The notes beneath the pieces are model-generated. The model did not search any database. It saw only the letters and a list, made by a program, of their open reading frames with translations, and was not told the origin of the DNA. This document shows, one piece after another, positions 49,651 to 61,617 of a stretch of 64,000 bases of DNA. The position numbers and the translations under genes were made by a program. This DNA is from Ceratobasidium sp. AG-K (Eukaryota; Basidiomycota; Agaricomycetes; Cantharellales; Ceratobasidiaceae), in contig JAWNGF010000001.1 of NCBI GenBank assembly GCA_037039685.1, positions 2,790,001 through 2,854,000 of the forward strand, given 5' to 3'. Each line of letters starts with the position of its first letter. Position 1 is the stretch's first letter.

Positions 49651-52595
49651 TTAAAAGTTGCCGCTGTTACTGGCTCCAAGACCTCCAGGGTAAGGGCTAG
49701 GAGGTCCGGGCGAGCGTGATTGCATCTGTTGCTGCTGGTACTGCAGCATCTGGAGTTGCTGTTGAAGCGCAAGCTGCTGCTGTTGTCCGGGTGGGAGCGT
49801 AGCTGGGTTCGGCATTGCAAACGGATGTTGAACAGCCTGGGGAGAAGGAGCGGCGCTAATTTTTTGCATCGATTGTAGCTGTGATGTTCATTTACCGTTA
49901 GCTGGGATCCATGTGCAGCAAGTGTAGCAACCTGCCTCGTAGAAAGCAAAGTCTTGAAGAAGCGATGTACGTGCAGGATGCGTGAAGAAGATTCGGAGCA
50001 TCTCATGGCCTGCTTCTGGGAGGAGTTCTTGGGTATCGCGCGAGTTAGTTACCGGCTTGCGTTCTTGGGTGTTACTAGAAAGTTTAATATTAGCACATGG
50101 GAATACCACATAATCGGTCAGTGACCGAGACACCTAATTGGGCGGTAGCCACCCCTGGCCGAGATACTGGAAGCTCGCAGAGGGAAACCGCCCTAGGGTC
50201 GTGAAGAACATATCAACTTACTTTAAGCGAATATGTCGCAAGCTCGCATTGGGAATATCGCGCACAAAGATCCACCTAACTTTGAATACGCCCTTCCACT
50301 TGTCTTGAGCCCACACCGTCGATGAGCGGGTGTAATCGACTGGGGTGAGCATCTCGGCCATCCCGCAAAAGTGACCGCTATCATGATAAGGTAGTTACGC
50401 GTTGACATCAATAGATTTCCACGAACAGCAATAAAACACCGGTCATCCTGGGCATGAGGACATAGCACGATACCATTGTATGAAATGGCGTACCTCGCAT
50501 TGACACTGAAGAACAAATAAATCGGGCCACGACCTCCGCACTCTTTAAAGGCCTTGTCGAGGCGCTTGTTGCCTGGATCAGTGGAAGACCAAATCTCGTA
50601 CTTGAGCGACTTGTGCACGTCGTCTTCAGTATACGATTTGATAACAAAATAACGGGCCTATTCAACCCAGTCGATCAGCTTCATTATTCTGTTAAGAAAC
50701 CCGAGGACTTACTGATTGGGGACGAATATCAAACTGAGCAGGGTTATATCCTTTGGCTACAATCAACGAAGGAACGTCCACAGGGCTGAGGTATCCACTT
50801 GGGCTCGTTCCGCCGCCCGTATTTCCGTTGGCGCCCGCTCCGCCTGCACTTGTGGGAGTAGGCCCGCCAACAGCTGTATTCACCTGTAGTCGGCCAGGGT
50901 TCACGTTCATCCCTCCGCTGGGGTTCATCATTCCCATGCCCATACCCAGACGAGTAAAAGAATTGGCATCGAAACCAGCAGCACCCATGTTCATCCCTCC
51001 AAAGTTCATCCCCATCCCCATATTCATGCCCATTCCTGACTGCATCATCATCTGCGGAAGGGGAGGCACGGGAGGTGCGCCAGACGCATCGAATCCTCCG
51101 CTACGAGTACCGACAATACGGTCCTTTTGATCCCACACGACTCCGCTAGCAGTAAATGGTTTGTCGTCCTGACGCTGTCCGCCGATTCCGTTACCATCGC
51201 CGCGATATCCGCCTTGCTCGCCTGGACGGCCGTTCCATCGCCTGGCTTGCGGGATTCCATGCCCGATTGGCGGGACATATGCAGCGGCGCTCTGCGGTTG
51301 TTTAGGTGGCACGGCAGGCGGAGTCAAGTCCGTGATGAGCTGGAGTTTAGCCATCTGGCGGCCGCCTCCGTTGTTGAAACCAGCCTGGGATCCCTGCATT
51401 TGCTGTATGTTTTGCTGGGGGGCGCCTGGTTGGGGAGAGTTGGCGCGGAACCGGGGTGGGTGATTCGGTCCAGGTGAGAGGCGACGAGGAGTTGGGGGCC
51501 CAGACACTTCCAGGTTCTGGCCCGGCGGTGCAAGCTCCATGTTCCCGAGTTGGCGTTGGACATCGTCAACAGATGTATCTGTGCGCCATTCTTTGTTTGC
51601 AGCAGAAGCCCATGGGAATGGGTGGGGTCGTTGGACCCCAGGGTGTGCGTCCGATTGGGCTAAGTGGCGAATGACCGTGGTCGTCGGCCATACCAGATGA
51701 TGTAGGTGAGGGAGATTGGGCAGCACGCTCAGCTTCGCGTCGGGCGGCGAGCCGACGGCGTCCAGCAGCCCCAGCAGCAGCGGCCGCAGTAAGACTTTGG
51801 TGGCGCCGAACACCAGAGGCAGGAGGCGGTGAAGCAGATGGACGCGGCGCATAAAGGTCGGGTGAGAGTCCGCCATTGGAAGTCTGAGATTGGGATCGAC
51901 TGTGGCTAGGCTGGTAGTACTGATTGCCTCCTGTGGGGCTCAACGCTCCTTCGTCGTGTCCATGCTGAATCGGAGATTCAAGGATCGTAGTGAGTATCGA
52001 CGGCATGTATATATAGTGAAGCGGTAGGGTGCTTGGGCCGAGGCGCGGGATCGGAGGGTATATAGATAGCTGGGGAGAGCTGCACTGCCTACTAACCTCA
52101 TCGTTTCTCAAGCCACGCATATCGCGCTCCCAATCCTCTTCTCCTTCGCCGGCATGGTCGGCGGCGATGACGGATAGACCACTCACGTTTCGGCCACTCG
52201 GGGAGAGCGTGCCAGACTGTGCACCGGTTCGATTTGACTTGAGGCCTAGAATGGAGAATGCGCAATAGCGCAGCAGATCAGTACACAGGTTTCTTTCTAG
52301 ATAATAAGCGAGTTGGGATGGGATGTGATCTTGACCCACCCCGATGATACTTGGTCGGCAATGACGCCTGTCTGTGGAGCAATGCGCCTTTGGCATCTCC
52401 GACGGCACCTAAACCTGCGTTCCAGGGCTCTTCTGCGCGATCATCCTCGTCGAAAAACTCCTGGTCCTCTTCAGAGATGGGGGCACGATGGGCCGCCCTC
52501 ACTGCCCTCGACGAAGATGAGATTGTGTGGACCCGACGTACGGACGCGCCAAGTGGCGCGACTGTATCGTTGGGCGAGGTCGGTGTGTCCTCCAT
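49651..52595 (-). CDS. YTH-domain protein, m6A reader type (one frame break, ~780 aa)
   Basis: RNA-binding YTH protein that recognises N6-methyladenosine. Exons 52340-52595, 52097-52245, 50713-51964, 50494-50657, 50222-50377, 49936-50074, 49651-49878. The N-terminal 550 residues are disordered (Pro, Gly, Met, Asn-rich; a Gly-Met repeat near 51030-50930). The YTH domain then reads [84 protein letters not shown] and EMLRIFF; the Trp residues of the cage are present. The last intron is GC-AG (GAG|GCAGGT), after which a Gln-rich tail follows. Near 51620 (ACCCCACCC) the frame changes by one extra base, and the exon sum is 1 mod 3. Confidence 0.88.
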
Positions 52596-55500
52596 GTTTG
52601 TTTTTTCTCGCTGGTCGTGAAGTCAAGTGCTGGTCAAGAAGAAGATGGTTTCAAGTAAGTTAGGGTGAAAGAAGTATGATTTGAAGGGTGTGATATCAGT
52701 TAAGGTTGTCAAGCGGTCTGATTGAGAATCCACACAATAATATCAGAATCAACTACGTTAAAAAGACTGAATCAGTTCAAGTAGTAAAGGGCCGATAATT
52801 GTGGTACAGTTGTTGCAGTCCTTTCGTTGCTGAGTAACTGGACGCAGAAGTAAAGTCTTTCGGGGCCGGTAATGTGCGCACAGCCACGGATGGCTAATGG
52901 CGATGTCAGCAGGACAGCCTCCACGTGACTTGTTGCCCCTTCATCGCTAACGCCCCGCCTCCCAGTGAGAGGCTCAAGACTGGTCGAGACCCGACCTTCC
53001 CGATGTTCATTGCGAAATCTACCCGGTCAAATTTTGAATTCGACGTCTAACCGACCAATCACCTCGACGAACTTTGAGGTCGTCTCAGAAGAGATACATA
53101 CTTCACTCGATCAATTGCATTCAACGCCGGGTACATGCGCCATTGCACAATTTATCCCCTGAGCTTTCATCACGATTCCAAGCTTATGTATTAAGTACCT
53201 GGAAAACTCTTAATTCTTCATGTAACTTGCCACTGAGGTCAAGAAAACACTTATTCATCGAGTGTGGAGGATGTTGGCAGCCCAATGATATGTTGGGTCC
53301 TAATCTTGCCGCGTTCCTGAGCGACACACGAGCAACCCTCAGTAAAGCACTATTCGAATAGCGGAAAATTTTGACGCTTCTCACATTACACACCGCAGGT
53401 ATGGTACCACAGCAGTGGCAAAAAGACAACCACGAATGTCGAATACATTACCATAAAGGGGCTGTGCGTCGATCAGGGACCATGTGTTGAACAATCCGAC
53501 CAATACCCATCTTGGACAGAATGCAGCTGAGGTCTCACCCTCGTTAGCGAATGTATATAACGGGAATCGAGGGTTTCAGTGGGGACATGTTTTGGCGCTT
53601 ACAGCCAGGTGGTGAGTCTAAACCTCTCAAGATCAACGGCGGTGCTTGTGAAAGCCATCGGTACCGCCCATGACTCACGGTTACTCAAGTCTCCGTGCCT
53701 GGGTGCGTTATGGTCTATTTACTTCCCGAAAAGCGCTAGTAGTAGAGCACATGGCAACTACCCGACTGAACATGGCGCAAACGTCGGTCGAGTCCTAGAC
53801 GCTGCTCGAGACCTCTGACGGCCCGAAGCATCCCCGCATACGTCACTTCCGCCGGTAGGTCTAGCGTGAACAGCAAATAGCAGGCCACAAATGAGTTCTT
53901 TTAGCCTCGATACTCATTAAGCCATCAACCATGTTCTGATCGGCAAACACAACCGGGGCAGGCAATCAAAGCGGTGATTAGCGTATAAGGTATGCGGTAC
54001 AAACCGGCGTTCCAGCCAGTTTACCGACTTGCTTTTCTGCACTTTTGGCCTACCGCCAGCGAGTGAAGCGCTCGTTGCGCGTTTTTGATGACCCTGGCCG
54101 CTCCTCCTACCCGGCTACATCCATCGACCCCATAAAGGAAACCTCAAGGCCCTATGAGTCGGCAAATCAGAAGCACGGGAGCGCTCCAGACTCAACTGAA
54201 ACTAGCCAGCTGCTTTCGTCTGCTTATACCGCTTCAGCGCAGGCTTTTCACCCCGGGCTGCTACCGAGAGCCATCGAACATGTTTCTCATTTGTAAGAGA
54301 CAAGTTCCTGGTACGTGATTCATTGACTGGATCACCGATTCGTCTTCCCTCGCTCAGCCCCTTCCATATATAGTCTATCTCCCACCCTCGACACCGATCC
54401 TCAATACGTGAACCCTCTGGCCAGCGCTTCTTTCGAGATTCCTCCCTTGGAAGCCACGGCCTCGGCAATGAAGTCTGGGATCGGAGCCGTTTAAAGATTG
54501 CGCAGTACTCAATCGAGGCTCATTCAAGGCGCTGAAAGTATGGCACAGGCGAGCGATACAAGGCCGACTCGGACTTGAACGGTGTGAACTAGATGGTAAA
54601 GTACCTCAACGACACCTACGGTTTTCTGATGGCCTGATCCGGTTTTAGCACGGCTACATGCAGATCGCGAATGATTTAAATTTGACAGCCACCATGGAAT
54701 CGTATGGTCTCTCGAGGTAGAAGTGGTGGTGGTGCCTGCCGCGAAGCAAAACGAGGGTGAACTCGGAGGCAGTGTACGTATGATGCCCGAGTACCCTCTT
54801 GCGCTGCCACCGCTGCGTATCTATTGCTTTTCTGAACTAGGCTTTCACACTCTGATATCCTTTCTTCGTTTCCGACTCGCATACGAACATCAAGGACTCA
54901 TTATTGCGATCACGAACCTACTTGTCACCGTGCAAGCCCCACCCTCCCTCGATGGAGTTGGAGCATATTGGACCCTTGCCAGCTATACACGCCCATCACT
55001 CCTCGCGGGCGCCAGTGGTCCCGGCCCCGACCAGATGAACGTGTACCTCCAACGTTCCATCTTTCTTTCGCCCGACCGCGGCTGGGCGTATACAAATCAC
55101 CAGCTATCTGAAATGTATGCGCATTCAATTTGCTCAGTTGTTACCGTTGTCGTTGGGCTCCCACACTCGATCCTGCGGAGTTTGGACTTGCGCCGACCCC
55201 AGTGTCAACCACCAAATTGCATAAAAAAGAATTGCATCTATCGCCAGATGGGGCAAGCCGAGCCGTGTCTAGAACGGAACGTTCGACCAAGGTTGATATC
55301 CCTGGAAGATCTGAGGTACTGCTTGAACCAATAAATTAACGTGGCCTGGTGCTCATTTTCTCCCCCGAACTAATACCAAGCTTATTTTCAATGCCGAGAA
55401 AGCCTTTCCCTTCCAAACAGCCATCACAAGAATCATTGAAAGAATATTATTGGAAAACTCAGTTCAGACAAGAACACTTATTAGAAGAGAAGCAACTCAG

Positions 55501-55872
55501 GCCGTGGAGAGGAACAAATACAGTTGGCTAGAATTCAGATCCTACAAACACAGTGTAAATGGACGTAAACCATGACCAGGTAAGTTTCAAGTAGCCCCGG
55601 ACACAAAAGGTCGGAGGAGAGGAACGAGAGATAGTGATAGGGACAGTTCGGTGAGATCACGAGGGACCAAGCCCCCTTGACTGTTTCCCACAAATAAGCG
55701 ATGCGTGTAATGTAGACTACGTACACATGTCAGTCGGTTGAGAGCCAGCACAAACATAAAGCAGCTTATCAGTGCAGATTCAATGTGTAGATTCGATAAG
55801 CCAATGCTCACCAAAGAACAAAGACGCCAGCCAGAAAGCAAGCGACATGCTCGACCAAACGGAGAGGTAACC
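52596..55872. other. Gene-poor region of 3.3 kb
   Basis: No recognisable gene. A CACGTG at 52922-52927 may belong to the YTH promoter. The longest open frame, 54723-55334 (203 codons, plus strand), has a hydrophobic stretch (LIIAITNLLVTVQAPP) but no family match that I can see. A TATATA element stands at about 54366. A small lysine-rich frame (MPRKPFPSKQPSQESLKEYY, 55391-55531) is also unplaced. The region may hold degenerate genes or old repeats. Confidence 0.4.
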
Positions 55873-57282
55873 CTAGACGCGTTCCAGCATCGCAGCTAGC
55901 TCGTCTGCGTCGACTAGACCCTGCCCAGTCTGTACCTTGGTCGTGGACCGCCCATATTCATGCCCCTCGGCCTGCTGGTCCGCAGCAGCTGACATCGTCC
56001 GGGGCTCCACTTGTCCCTGTTGTCCTTCTGCTTCCTCTTCCTCCTCCTCGACCGAGTCTGTTGCACGTCTTCGCCCTCCACCTCCAGCAATCCATAGTCT
56101 CCACCACCGCCCTAGAAACCTCTTGATTTCGTCCCTGAGTCCAAGGTACTCAACGTTCCGAACACATCCTTCCCACGTCACAACGCCGGTTCTAAGGGCA
56201 TTTTCAATCGTACGAGTGTCACCAAAGTAGAGATAATGGACAAGGAGTGGAAATGAAGTATGATCCGGGACGGGGAGGAGCACTGTGGGGTCATTCGGTG
56301 AGCCCGAAAGGCGCGGGTGCCGAAGTGTTGAAAAGGTGAAGAGGGGCCTGGAGCCCGCTGTGGCTGGGTCGAGGTGAGTTATGGCCGAACGGGAGAAGAG
56401 ATTCCGGAAGAGCACGGATTGTGCGGTAAGATAGTCTTGATGTAGCTGAAAGGCAAGGCATGAGTTATGGTCGTTTGAACCCAGTTGAACCACTTACTCG
56501 CACTCGGATGGGCTGTCGAGCTCCCGCATTGGGTGCACTGCTTCTGCGTGAATCCCGGATCGCACCGGGCGGACCGGTGGATGATGTGCCAGCGATGACG
56601 GTATGTCCATTGGCGACCCTCGAGAATGGCCGCAAAGCCTCCGTCGGGACAACTGTCAACGAACACGAGGATCAGAAAAATAAATCTGGAAATGAAATGG
56701 TTCTCTTTGTTCTTACTGATTGTGCAGTTGGTTGTCTCTGGTTTGTGCCAATAATATGAGGCCATCGAACGCAGACGGTCAATGACATAGTCGATCGGGA
56801 TATGCGAGAGGGCATCGGGGAGGCCAGTGTTGGGTGAAATTGGGCCTACTGTCGCCTGTTGCTGTTGCTGCTGCTGTTGGGGCGGTGGCGGCGGGCGAGG
56901 GGCGGCATTATGTGCACACGGGGCGGCGTTTGTGGTCGAAGGTGAAGGACCTGGAGTGGGCAGCTGAAATGTAGGGATGGGGCCCGGTATGTGGGCAGGC
57001 GGAAGGGGGTCGGCCATCATGGCTGGAACAAGGGAGAGCTGAGACCAAAGCAGACTCGAGACTAAGAAGGGCGTCTCTTCGTGCACGGGGCCGAGGTAAA
57101 TTGGTCGGCAAGGTATATCGTGGGTAAAGGTAGCACCGTGTGCGGCCGTTGCTATTGTAGCCAGGTGAGACAATAGGGACGGGAGCGGATGAGCAACCGA
57201 ATGTCCCATCGGCGATAAGCTCTTCCAGCCGCACTCTTGATCTCCAAACACTGCCCGCCTTTGTCACCACGATCGGAACCAT
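55873..57282 (-). CDS. Clampless1 (Clp1)-like protein (one frame break, ~430 aa)
   Basis: Resembles the basidiomycete Clp1 family, regulators of clamp/dikaryon development. Exons 56717-57282, 56498-56652, 55873-56445. Signatures: MVPIVVTKAGSVWRSRVRLE at the start, PVHEETPFLVSSLLWSQLSL, YWHKPETTNCTI, then a BTB-like half: LHQDYLTAQSVLFRNLFS, LVHYLYFGDTRTIENAL and RNVEYLGLRDEIKRFLGRWW. A poly-Gln run lies at about 56860-56880 and an acidic tract (EEEEEEAE) follows. In exon 1 the frame must lose one base near the CCCC run at about 57088 to join TLPTNLPR to PVHEETP; exons 1+2 sum to 1 mod 3. The family name is from memory of sequence pattern, so moderate confidence. Confidence 0.65.
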
Positions 57283-57440
57283 TGTCCCGCCAACTACCCG
57301 TTCCAAGGCCTCCGCGTAAATGCTTGAGCCCCCGATCGCATGTAATATGTACAATCATGCGCCTTTAGCCCACGTCACTGAATTATGGTATATTTACATG
57401 CTCTAAATGTAGCGCAAGTTCGCGTTTCATAACATTGGAG

Positions 57441-59309
57441 TTAAATGCACGTATAGGCTCCGTCCACGCGCAGCTCCGTTCCACTAGTAAATGCAGATGC
57501 GTCACTCGCGAGGTAAACGACCGCGCCCTATAATACAAATGGTTAGCTCCAGACCATCCTTATCGATCACGACGCTTACTTTAAGGTCCTCCGGCTCGCC
57601 CATCCGGCCCATCGGCGTCAGATTAACCCACGTGTTCTGGTGATCAGCTTAGAACCTCGACCGTCCTTCTCCAAATATTGCGCGCCACATACCTTGAGCT
57701 CTTCATTCTTTTCCAAGATTGTACGCGTGAGGGAAGTTAGCATGTAGCCAGGACTACAACAATAGGCGGTCAAAACAATGATGCAAGCGATAAACGTGTG
57801 TAAACTGACCTCAACGCATTCACACGGATGCCGCTCTTGGCCCATTCGACGGCTAAACTCGCGGCCATGTGCTTGACCGCTGAGGCAACCCCGCTCAGTC
57901 AGCACCGGGCGGACGCTAATTTGCTCAGCATAAATTTACGCGTACCTGCTTTGGACGAATTGTATGGAGTTTGTGGCTGCGAGCCGACTCGTTAGTTCCA
58001 GCCCCGGGACCAGATGAATACAGTAGAAACCCACCTGAGGTACATTGACGATCTGCGCATTGCCGGAGATGTTCATCAACTGATATGCACCATGACGCAA
58101 TCCGCTTACATTGGCACTCATGCTGCTGACGAGAATAATGCTCCCCTTGACATTTTGCTTCAGCATATGTTGGGCTGCCTCGCGAGCACAAAAGAATGCT
58201 CCGTGTACGTTGATGTCATACAGCAGCCGAATGCGGGCAGTTGGATAACTGGAACCAGATGAGAGCGATAAGTGGCTTTGTGTGCAGTCGACTTACTCGA
58301 ATGCGGAATAGTTCTCGACAATTCCTGGATAGCGGCGTCAAGGTTAAGGCCGAGTAAATAAGGTAGGAGGTTAAATGACGTACCAGCGCTAGCTACTAAT
58401 GTATCAATCTTTCCAAACTTGTCCACGACATGCTGGAAGCTGGCCTTGACCGAATCCTCGTTCGCAACGTCACATCCTAGTCCCAACGCGGATACCTTGC
58501 CAGGTTCAATATCACCATTTTGGACTACGGGGATGACACAATAATATGCACGTTAATAACATGAGGAGAGGTCTCCAAACTAGGTAGATACGAACCAAAC
58601 CAGTCCACTAGCTCATCTGCTGCCTTCTGAGCGTCTTCTTGCTTCAAATCCATCAACACGATCTTGGTGCAGCCCCTATCAGTCGTCGATATCGTATCAG
58701 AATCGGTAACCTAATCCACCGAGTGGCAAGCGCCCCGAGTTGAGTTTGTGGAACATACGATTCGACAAAAGTGCGAGCGAAAAGATTGCCCAAGCCTCGC
58801 GCGGCTCCAGTCACAACGCATACCTGAGCGTGTATTCAGTCCGAGTCTTTGGAAGGAGAAGCATCGAAAGCAAACCCACCTTGCCTTCCAAACTAAAGCT
58901 TGCGAGAGTACGCGCTTGATGCCGACCATGTCCCGCACCGATCGTCGCATGTCCGACATCTCCACTGCGGGATGATTTCTGTAACAAATGTCCGAATGAG
59001 TTGTGTATACATGCCACTCAACTGGAATCTTACCTCGCGCCAGTCTTGTGTCATTTTGTCGTCTGTAGCAGCGATCGCAGGAACCTCGACTTCTTCCTTA
59101 TCCTGGTAATGCTCGCCATACACCTTCTTCTTATCCTTTTCTCGTTGTTCGTCGATCTTGCGCTGTTCTTCTAGGCGCTTTTCGATATCCTTGTTTTGCG
59201 CGGGACGCGTGAGCGAAAAAGCTCGGGCAGTTTGGAGAGTCGCAGAACGAGCATATACGTTGCCCCAGGGCAAACGTGCTGCCGAACGGAGTCTCAAGGC
59301 AGTTTGCAT
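57441..59309 (-). CDS. Short-chain dehydrogenase/reductase with mitochondrial-type leader, 383 aa
   Basis: Classical SDR, NAD(P)-dependent; fungal sorbose-reductase/sorbitol-dehydrogenase-like layout. Thirteen exons: 59034-59309, 58880-58978, 58759-58823, 58596-58675, 58384-58524, 58297-58324, 58110-58248, 58035-58052 (18 nt), 57946-57976, 57810-57879, 57693-57753, 57580-57636, 57441-57527; 1152 nt. Cofactor motif TGAARGLG at 130-137, VASAG, VSSMSA with the catalytic Ser, YNSSK (Y287, K291), and the end VYLASDASAF..G..LRVDGAYTCI. The start at 59309 gives an Arg-rich, acid-free leader (MQTALRLRSAARLPWGNVYA) typical of mitochondrial import; an in-frame ATG at 59450 would extend it by 47 residues. 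A charged linker (EKRLEEQRKIDEQREKDKKK) joins leader and enzyme. Confidence 0.85.
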
Positions 59310-59825
59310 AATGTCAAGTAATGGGATGCGGTCGCAGATAGCTTGAGCGCCAAAAGTGGTGGATGGGGGAACGCCGTCGGCCCCATCCGGCTTTAAATCT
59401 CCCCAGTCATGCTGGACAGTGCCAGCACCAAAAGTCCCCGGATATGTCATTATCGCCGCTCAACAACATTTTCGATGTCATAATCGACGCCTATTTCGCC
59501 AATTTAAGGGTCCAAGTTTACCAGGCTCGGCTGCGGTTTGGAGCACGGAGCACGATCCGATCATCCCCATGCTATGAGCGCTTGGCGCTTGACGTGATTT
59601 ACCGTTGAATGTGGGGATGCGCGTTTTTGCAGAATAGTCTAGACGCATTGAAGCGTCACGAAGATTCATTTATCACTTCTTTTCACAATATATTTCGATT
59701 TATCTCAGTACATGTCTAAGGATCCACTCGGGTAGTGCGCATTCCACCGCGCCGACCGCCTGAAACCCCTATTCACACGTTGTTGGAGCGACCCTCTTTT
59801 CCGGGCGAACATGCAATGTCGCTTC

Positions 59826-61130
59826 TTACGGCGTCGTGGTCGGGCCAGAGTCTTCGACATATATACCGCTGTATGCGGGGTCAACTTCTCCGCTCTCCCT
59901 CGTTTTATAATGAATTGAAGCCTACCTGTAATAAATGTTCTCCTCGGTGATCGTGTTGGTATTACCATTTGGGAGACGAAGAGCACCTAGATCCATCACA
60001 TGAGACAAGGTTGAGGACACGGGCTCCTATACACACCGACGTGCCAATCGGTTCCACCGTTCCCATTCAACGACCCGGTGTAAACCTTGGTCAACGCATT
60101 ACCGCCGGTAGAAACCCACAAACCCCCGGGTGAACCGGTCTCGAGAATGAAATTGTACTGTTCCAAACGTCAGCATCGACATCATCATGATGCAGTAATG
60201 GGCATTACCCAGGTGCCTTTGACAGGTGTGACGGACCAGATCGTCTTGCCGCCTGTGATGACGCGAAGTACGTCTGCGACGCCATTTTGTCCCGAAAGTT
60301 GTCCGTATTTGATATCCGCGTAGTGACCTGACGAGACCAGAAGATTTAGACTTATCGGAAGCGTATTGACGAGCGCGAGGTTGAAATATACCTTCCCAGA
60401 AGACAATCTGAAATTAGGGGTAAATGCGTGTCTCGGCTGCTTGAACTTGCCAAGAGAGCATACCTGGTGTTCGTAGTTAGGATCGGGGGGGTTCACAGTC
60501 GGGATCTGGAGAGACACATGATAGTATCTGGGAAGTTTGTTCAGTTGAGTCTCAACACGGTAGTGGAGACTAGACCTACAAGTGTCCACTAAGACTGGCC
60601 GTGGTTTGCGGAATAAGCTCGCTCCTGTGGGGAACAATTCAGATGGTTGCTTCTGGGTTGGGGCGCCTATATGTGTACCTGAGCATGGTTCCCCCATTCC
60701 ACACTGAATTGGCGTTGATTTTGACTTTGACGCCTTGCTTGGCCGTCGTAGCTTTAAGTGTACGTGAGTGGGGATTATCCCATTCCAACAATTCAACTCA
60801 CTCGCCGGATTCTTGTATTGCGAGCCAAGAGCGTACCATGAAGATGCTTTCTCCCCCTAGTATGTCGATCTAATGAATACCAAAAGCGGGCCTAGAGAAA
60901 CGGGCGCATACATGCAGGTTTCCGTAAATATATGTTTGATAGGTTCCGACTTGGTTGCTCCAAGACCACTTGTCAAAGTCGGCCGCCGTGCTGAGAAGTG
61001 TAGGTTAGCGCAGAGCAATAGTTTAATTCATAAGAGCTAACGAGTAGTTGTTGAACCTTCCATCCCAGACAATAGCGCCAAGCGCGCTAGGCGCAAGGAG
61101 AGTAGTCACCAACAGTGCCGAGAGCAACAT
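59826..61130 (-). CDS. Secreted GH131 beta-glucanase, 254 aa
   Basis: Glycoside hydrolase family 131, fungal exo/endo-beta-1,3/1,4(1,6)-glucanase of plant-cell-wall degradation. Eleven exons: 61042-61130, 60912-60990, 60802-60856, 60679-60751, 60580-60624, 60464-60527, 60392-60407 (16 nt), 60209-60327, 60037-60157, 59926-59986, 59826-59868; 765 nt. Signal peptide MLLSALLVTTLLAPSALG, then AIVWDGRFN, KWSWSNQVGTYQTYIYG, YALGSQYKNPAS, KQGVKVKINANSVWNGGTML, RSELIPQT, NPPDPNYEHQIVFWEG, GKTIWSVTPVKGTWYNF, TDWHVG and IYYSGIYVEDSG. Length fits a catalytic domain alone, without CBM1. Confidence 0.88.
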
Positions 61131-61617
61131 CCTGGTAGAGTAAGCCGATATAACAATACTAGTGCATATTTATACCTCTGGCGGCGTTGCGTCGGTTGAT
61201 CTAGGCGTATATAAATGTCGCAATGTGGCTTCCTTGTGGTCATTTAGTCCCTCGCTCGGTGTTCCATCGGGCATCTTGTCGCAAGAACCACACTCGCGTG
61301 CATTTGATGCCTCACCAACTCATTCTCGTGACTGTAATTCGGAGCTATGGGACAGTGATCAATTGAACATGTTCTAGTCACATCACACAGCTGAGGGTAT
61401 GGACTCAAGAAACCGGAAGGGAATAGTGGAAAAGATATGTAAAGGAAAGAAGTAAACCACGCACAAGAACGCAGCAGAATATACCAAAATCACCACACGA
61501 TACAAAGAAACAACAAATTTGAAAGGAAGGACATATGCATATGGTCGTGAAATAATAAGCGAAGCCAGAAGGAGCAGGAGGATATACCGCTGGTCATTCT
61601 CGGCGCCGTTCTGTCTA
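61131..61617. other. Intergenic, no gene recognised
   Basis: 487 bp between the GH131 start and the 3' end of the coiled-coil gene on the same strand; a TATAAAT-like element lies near 61168. Confidence 0.35.
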
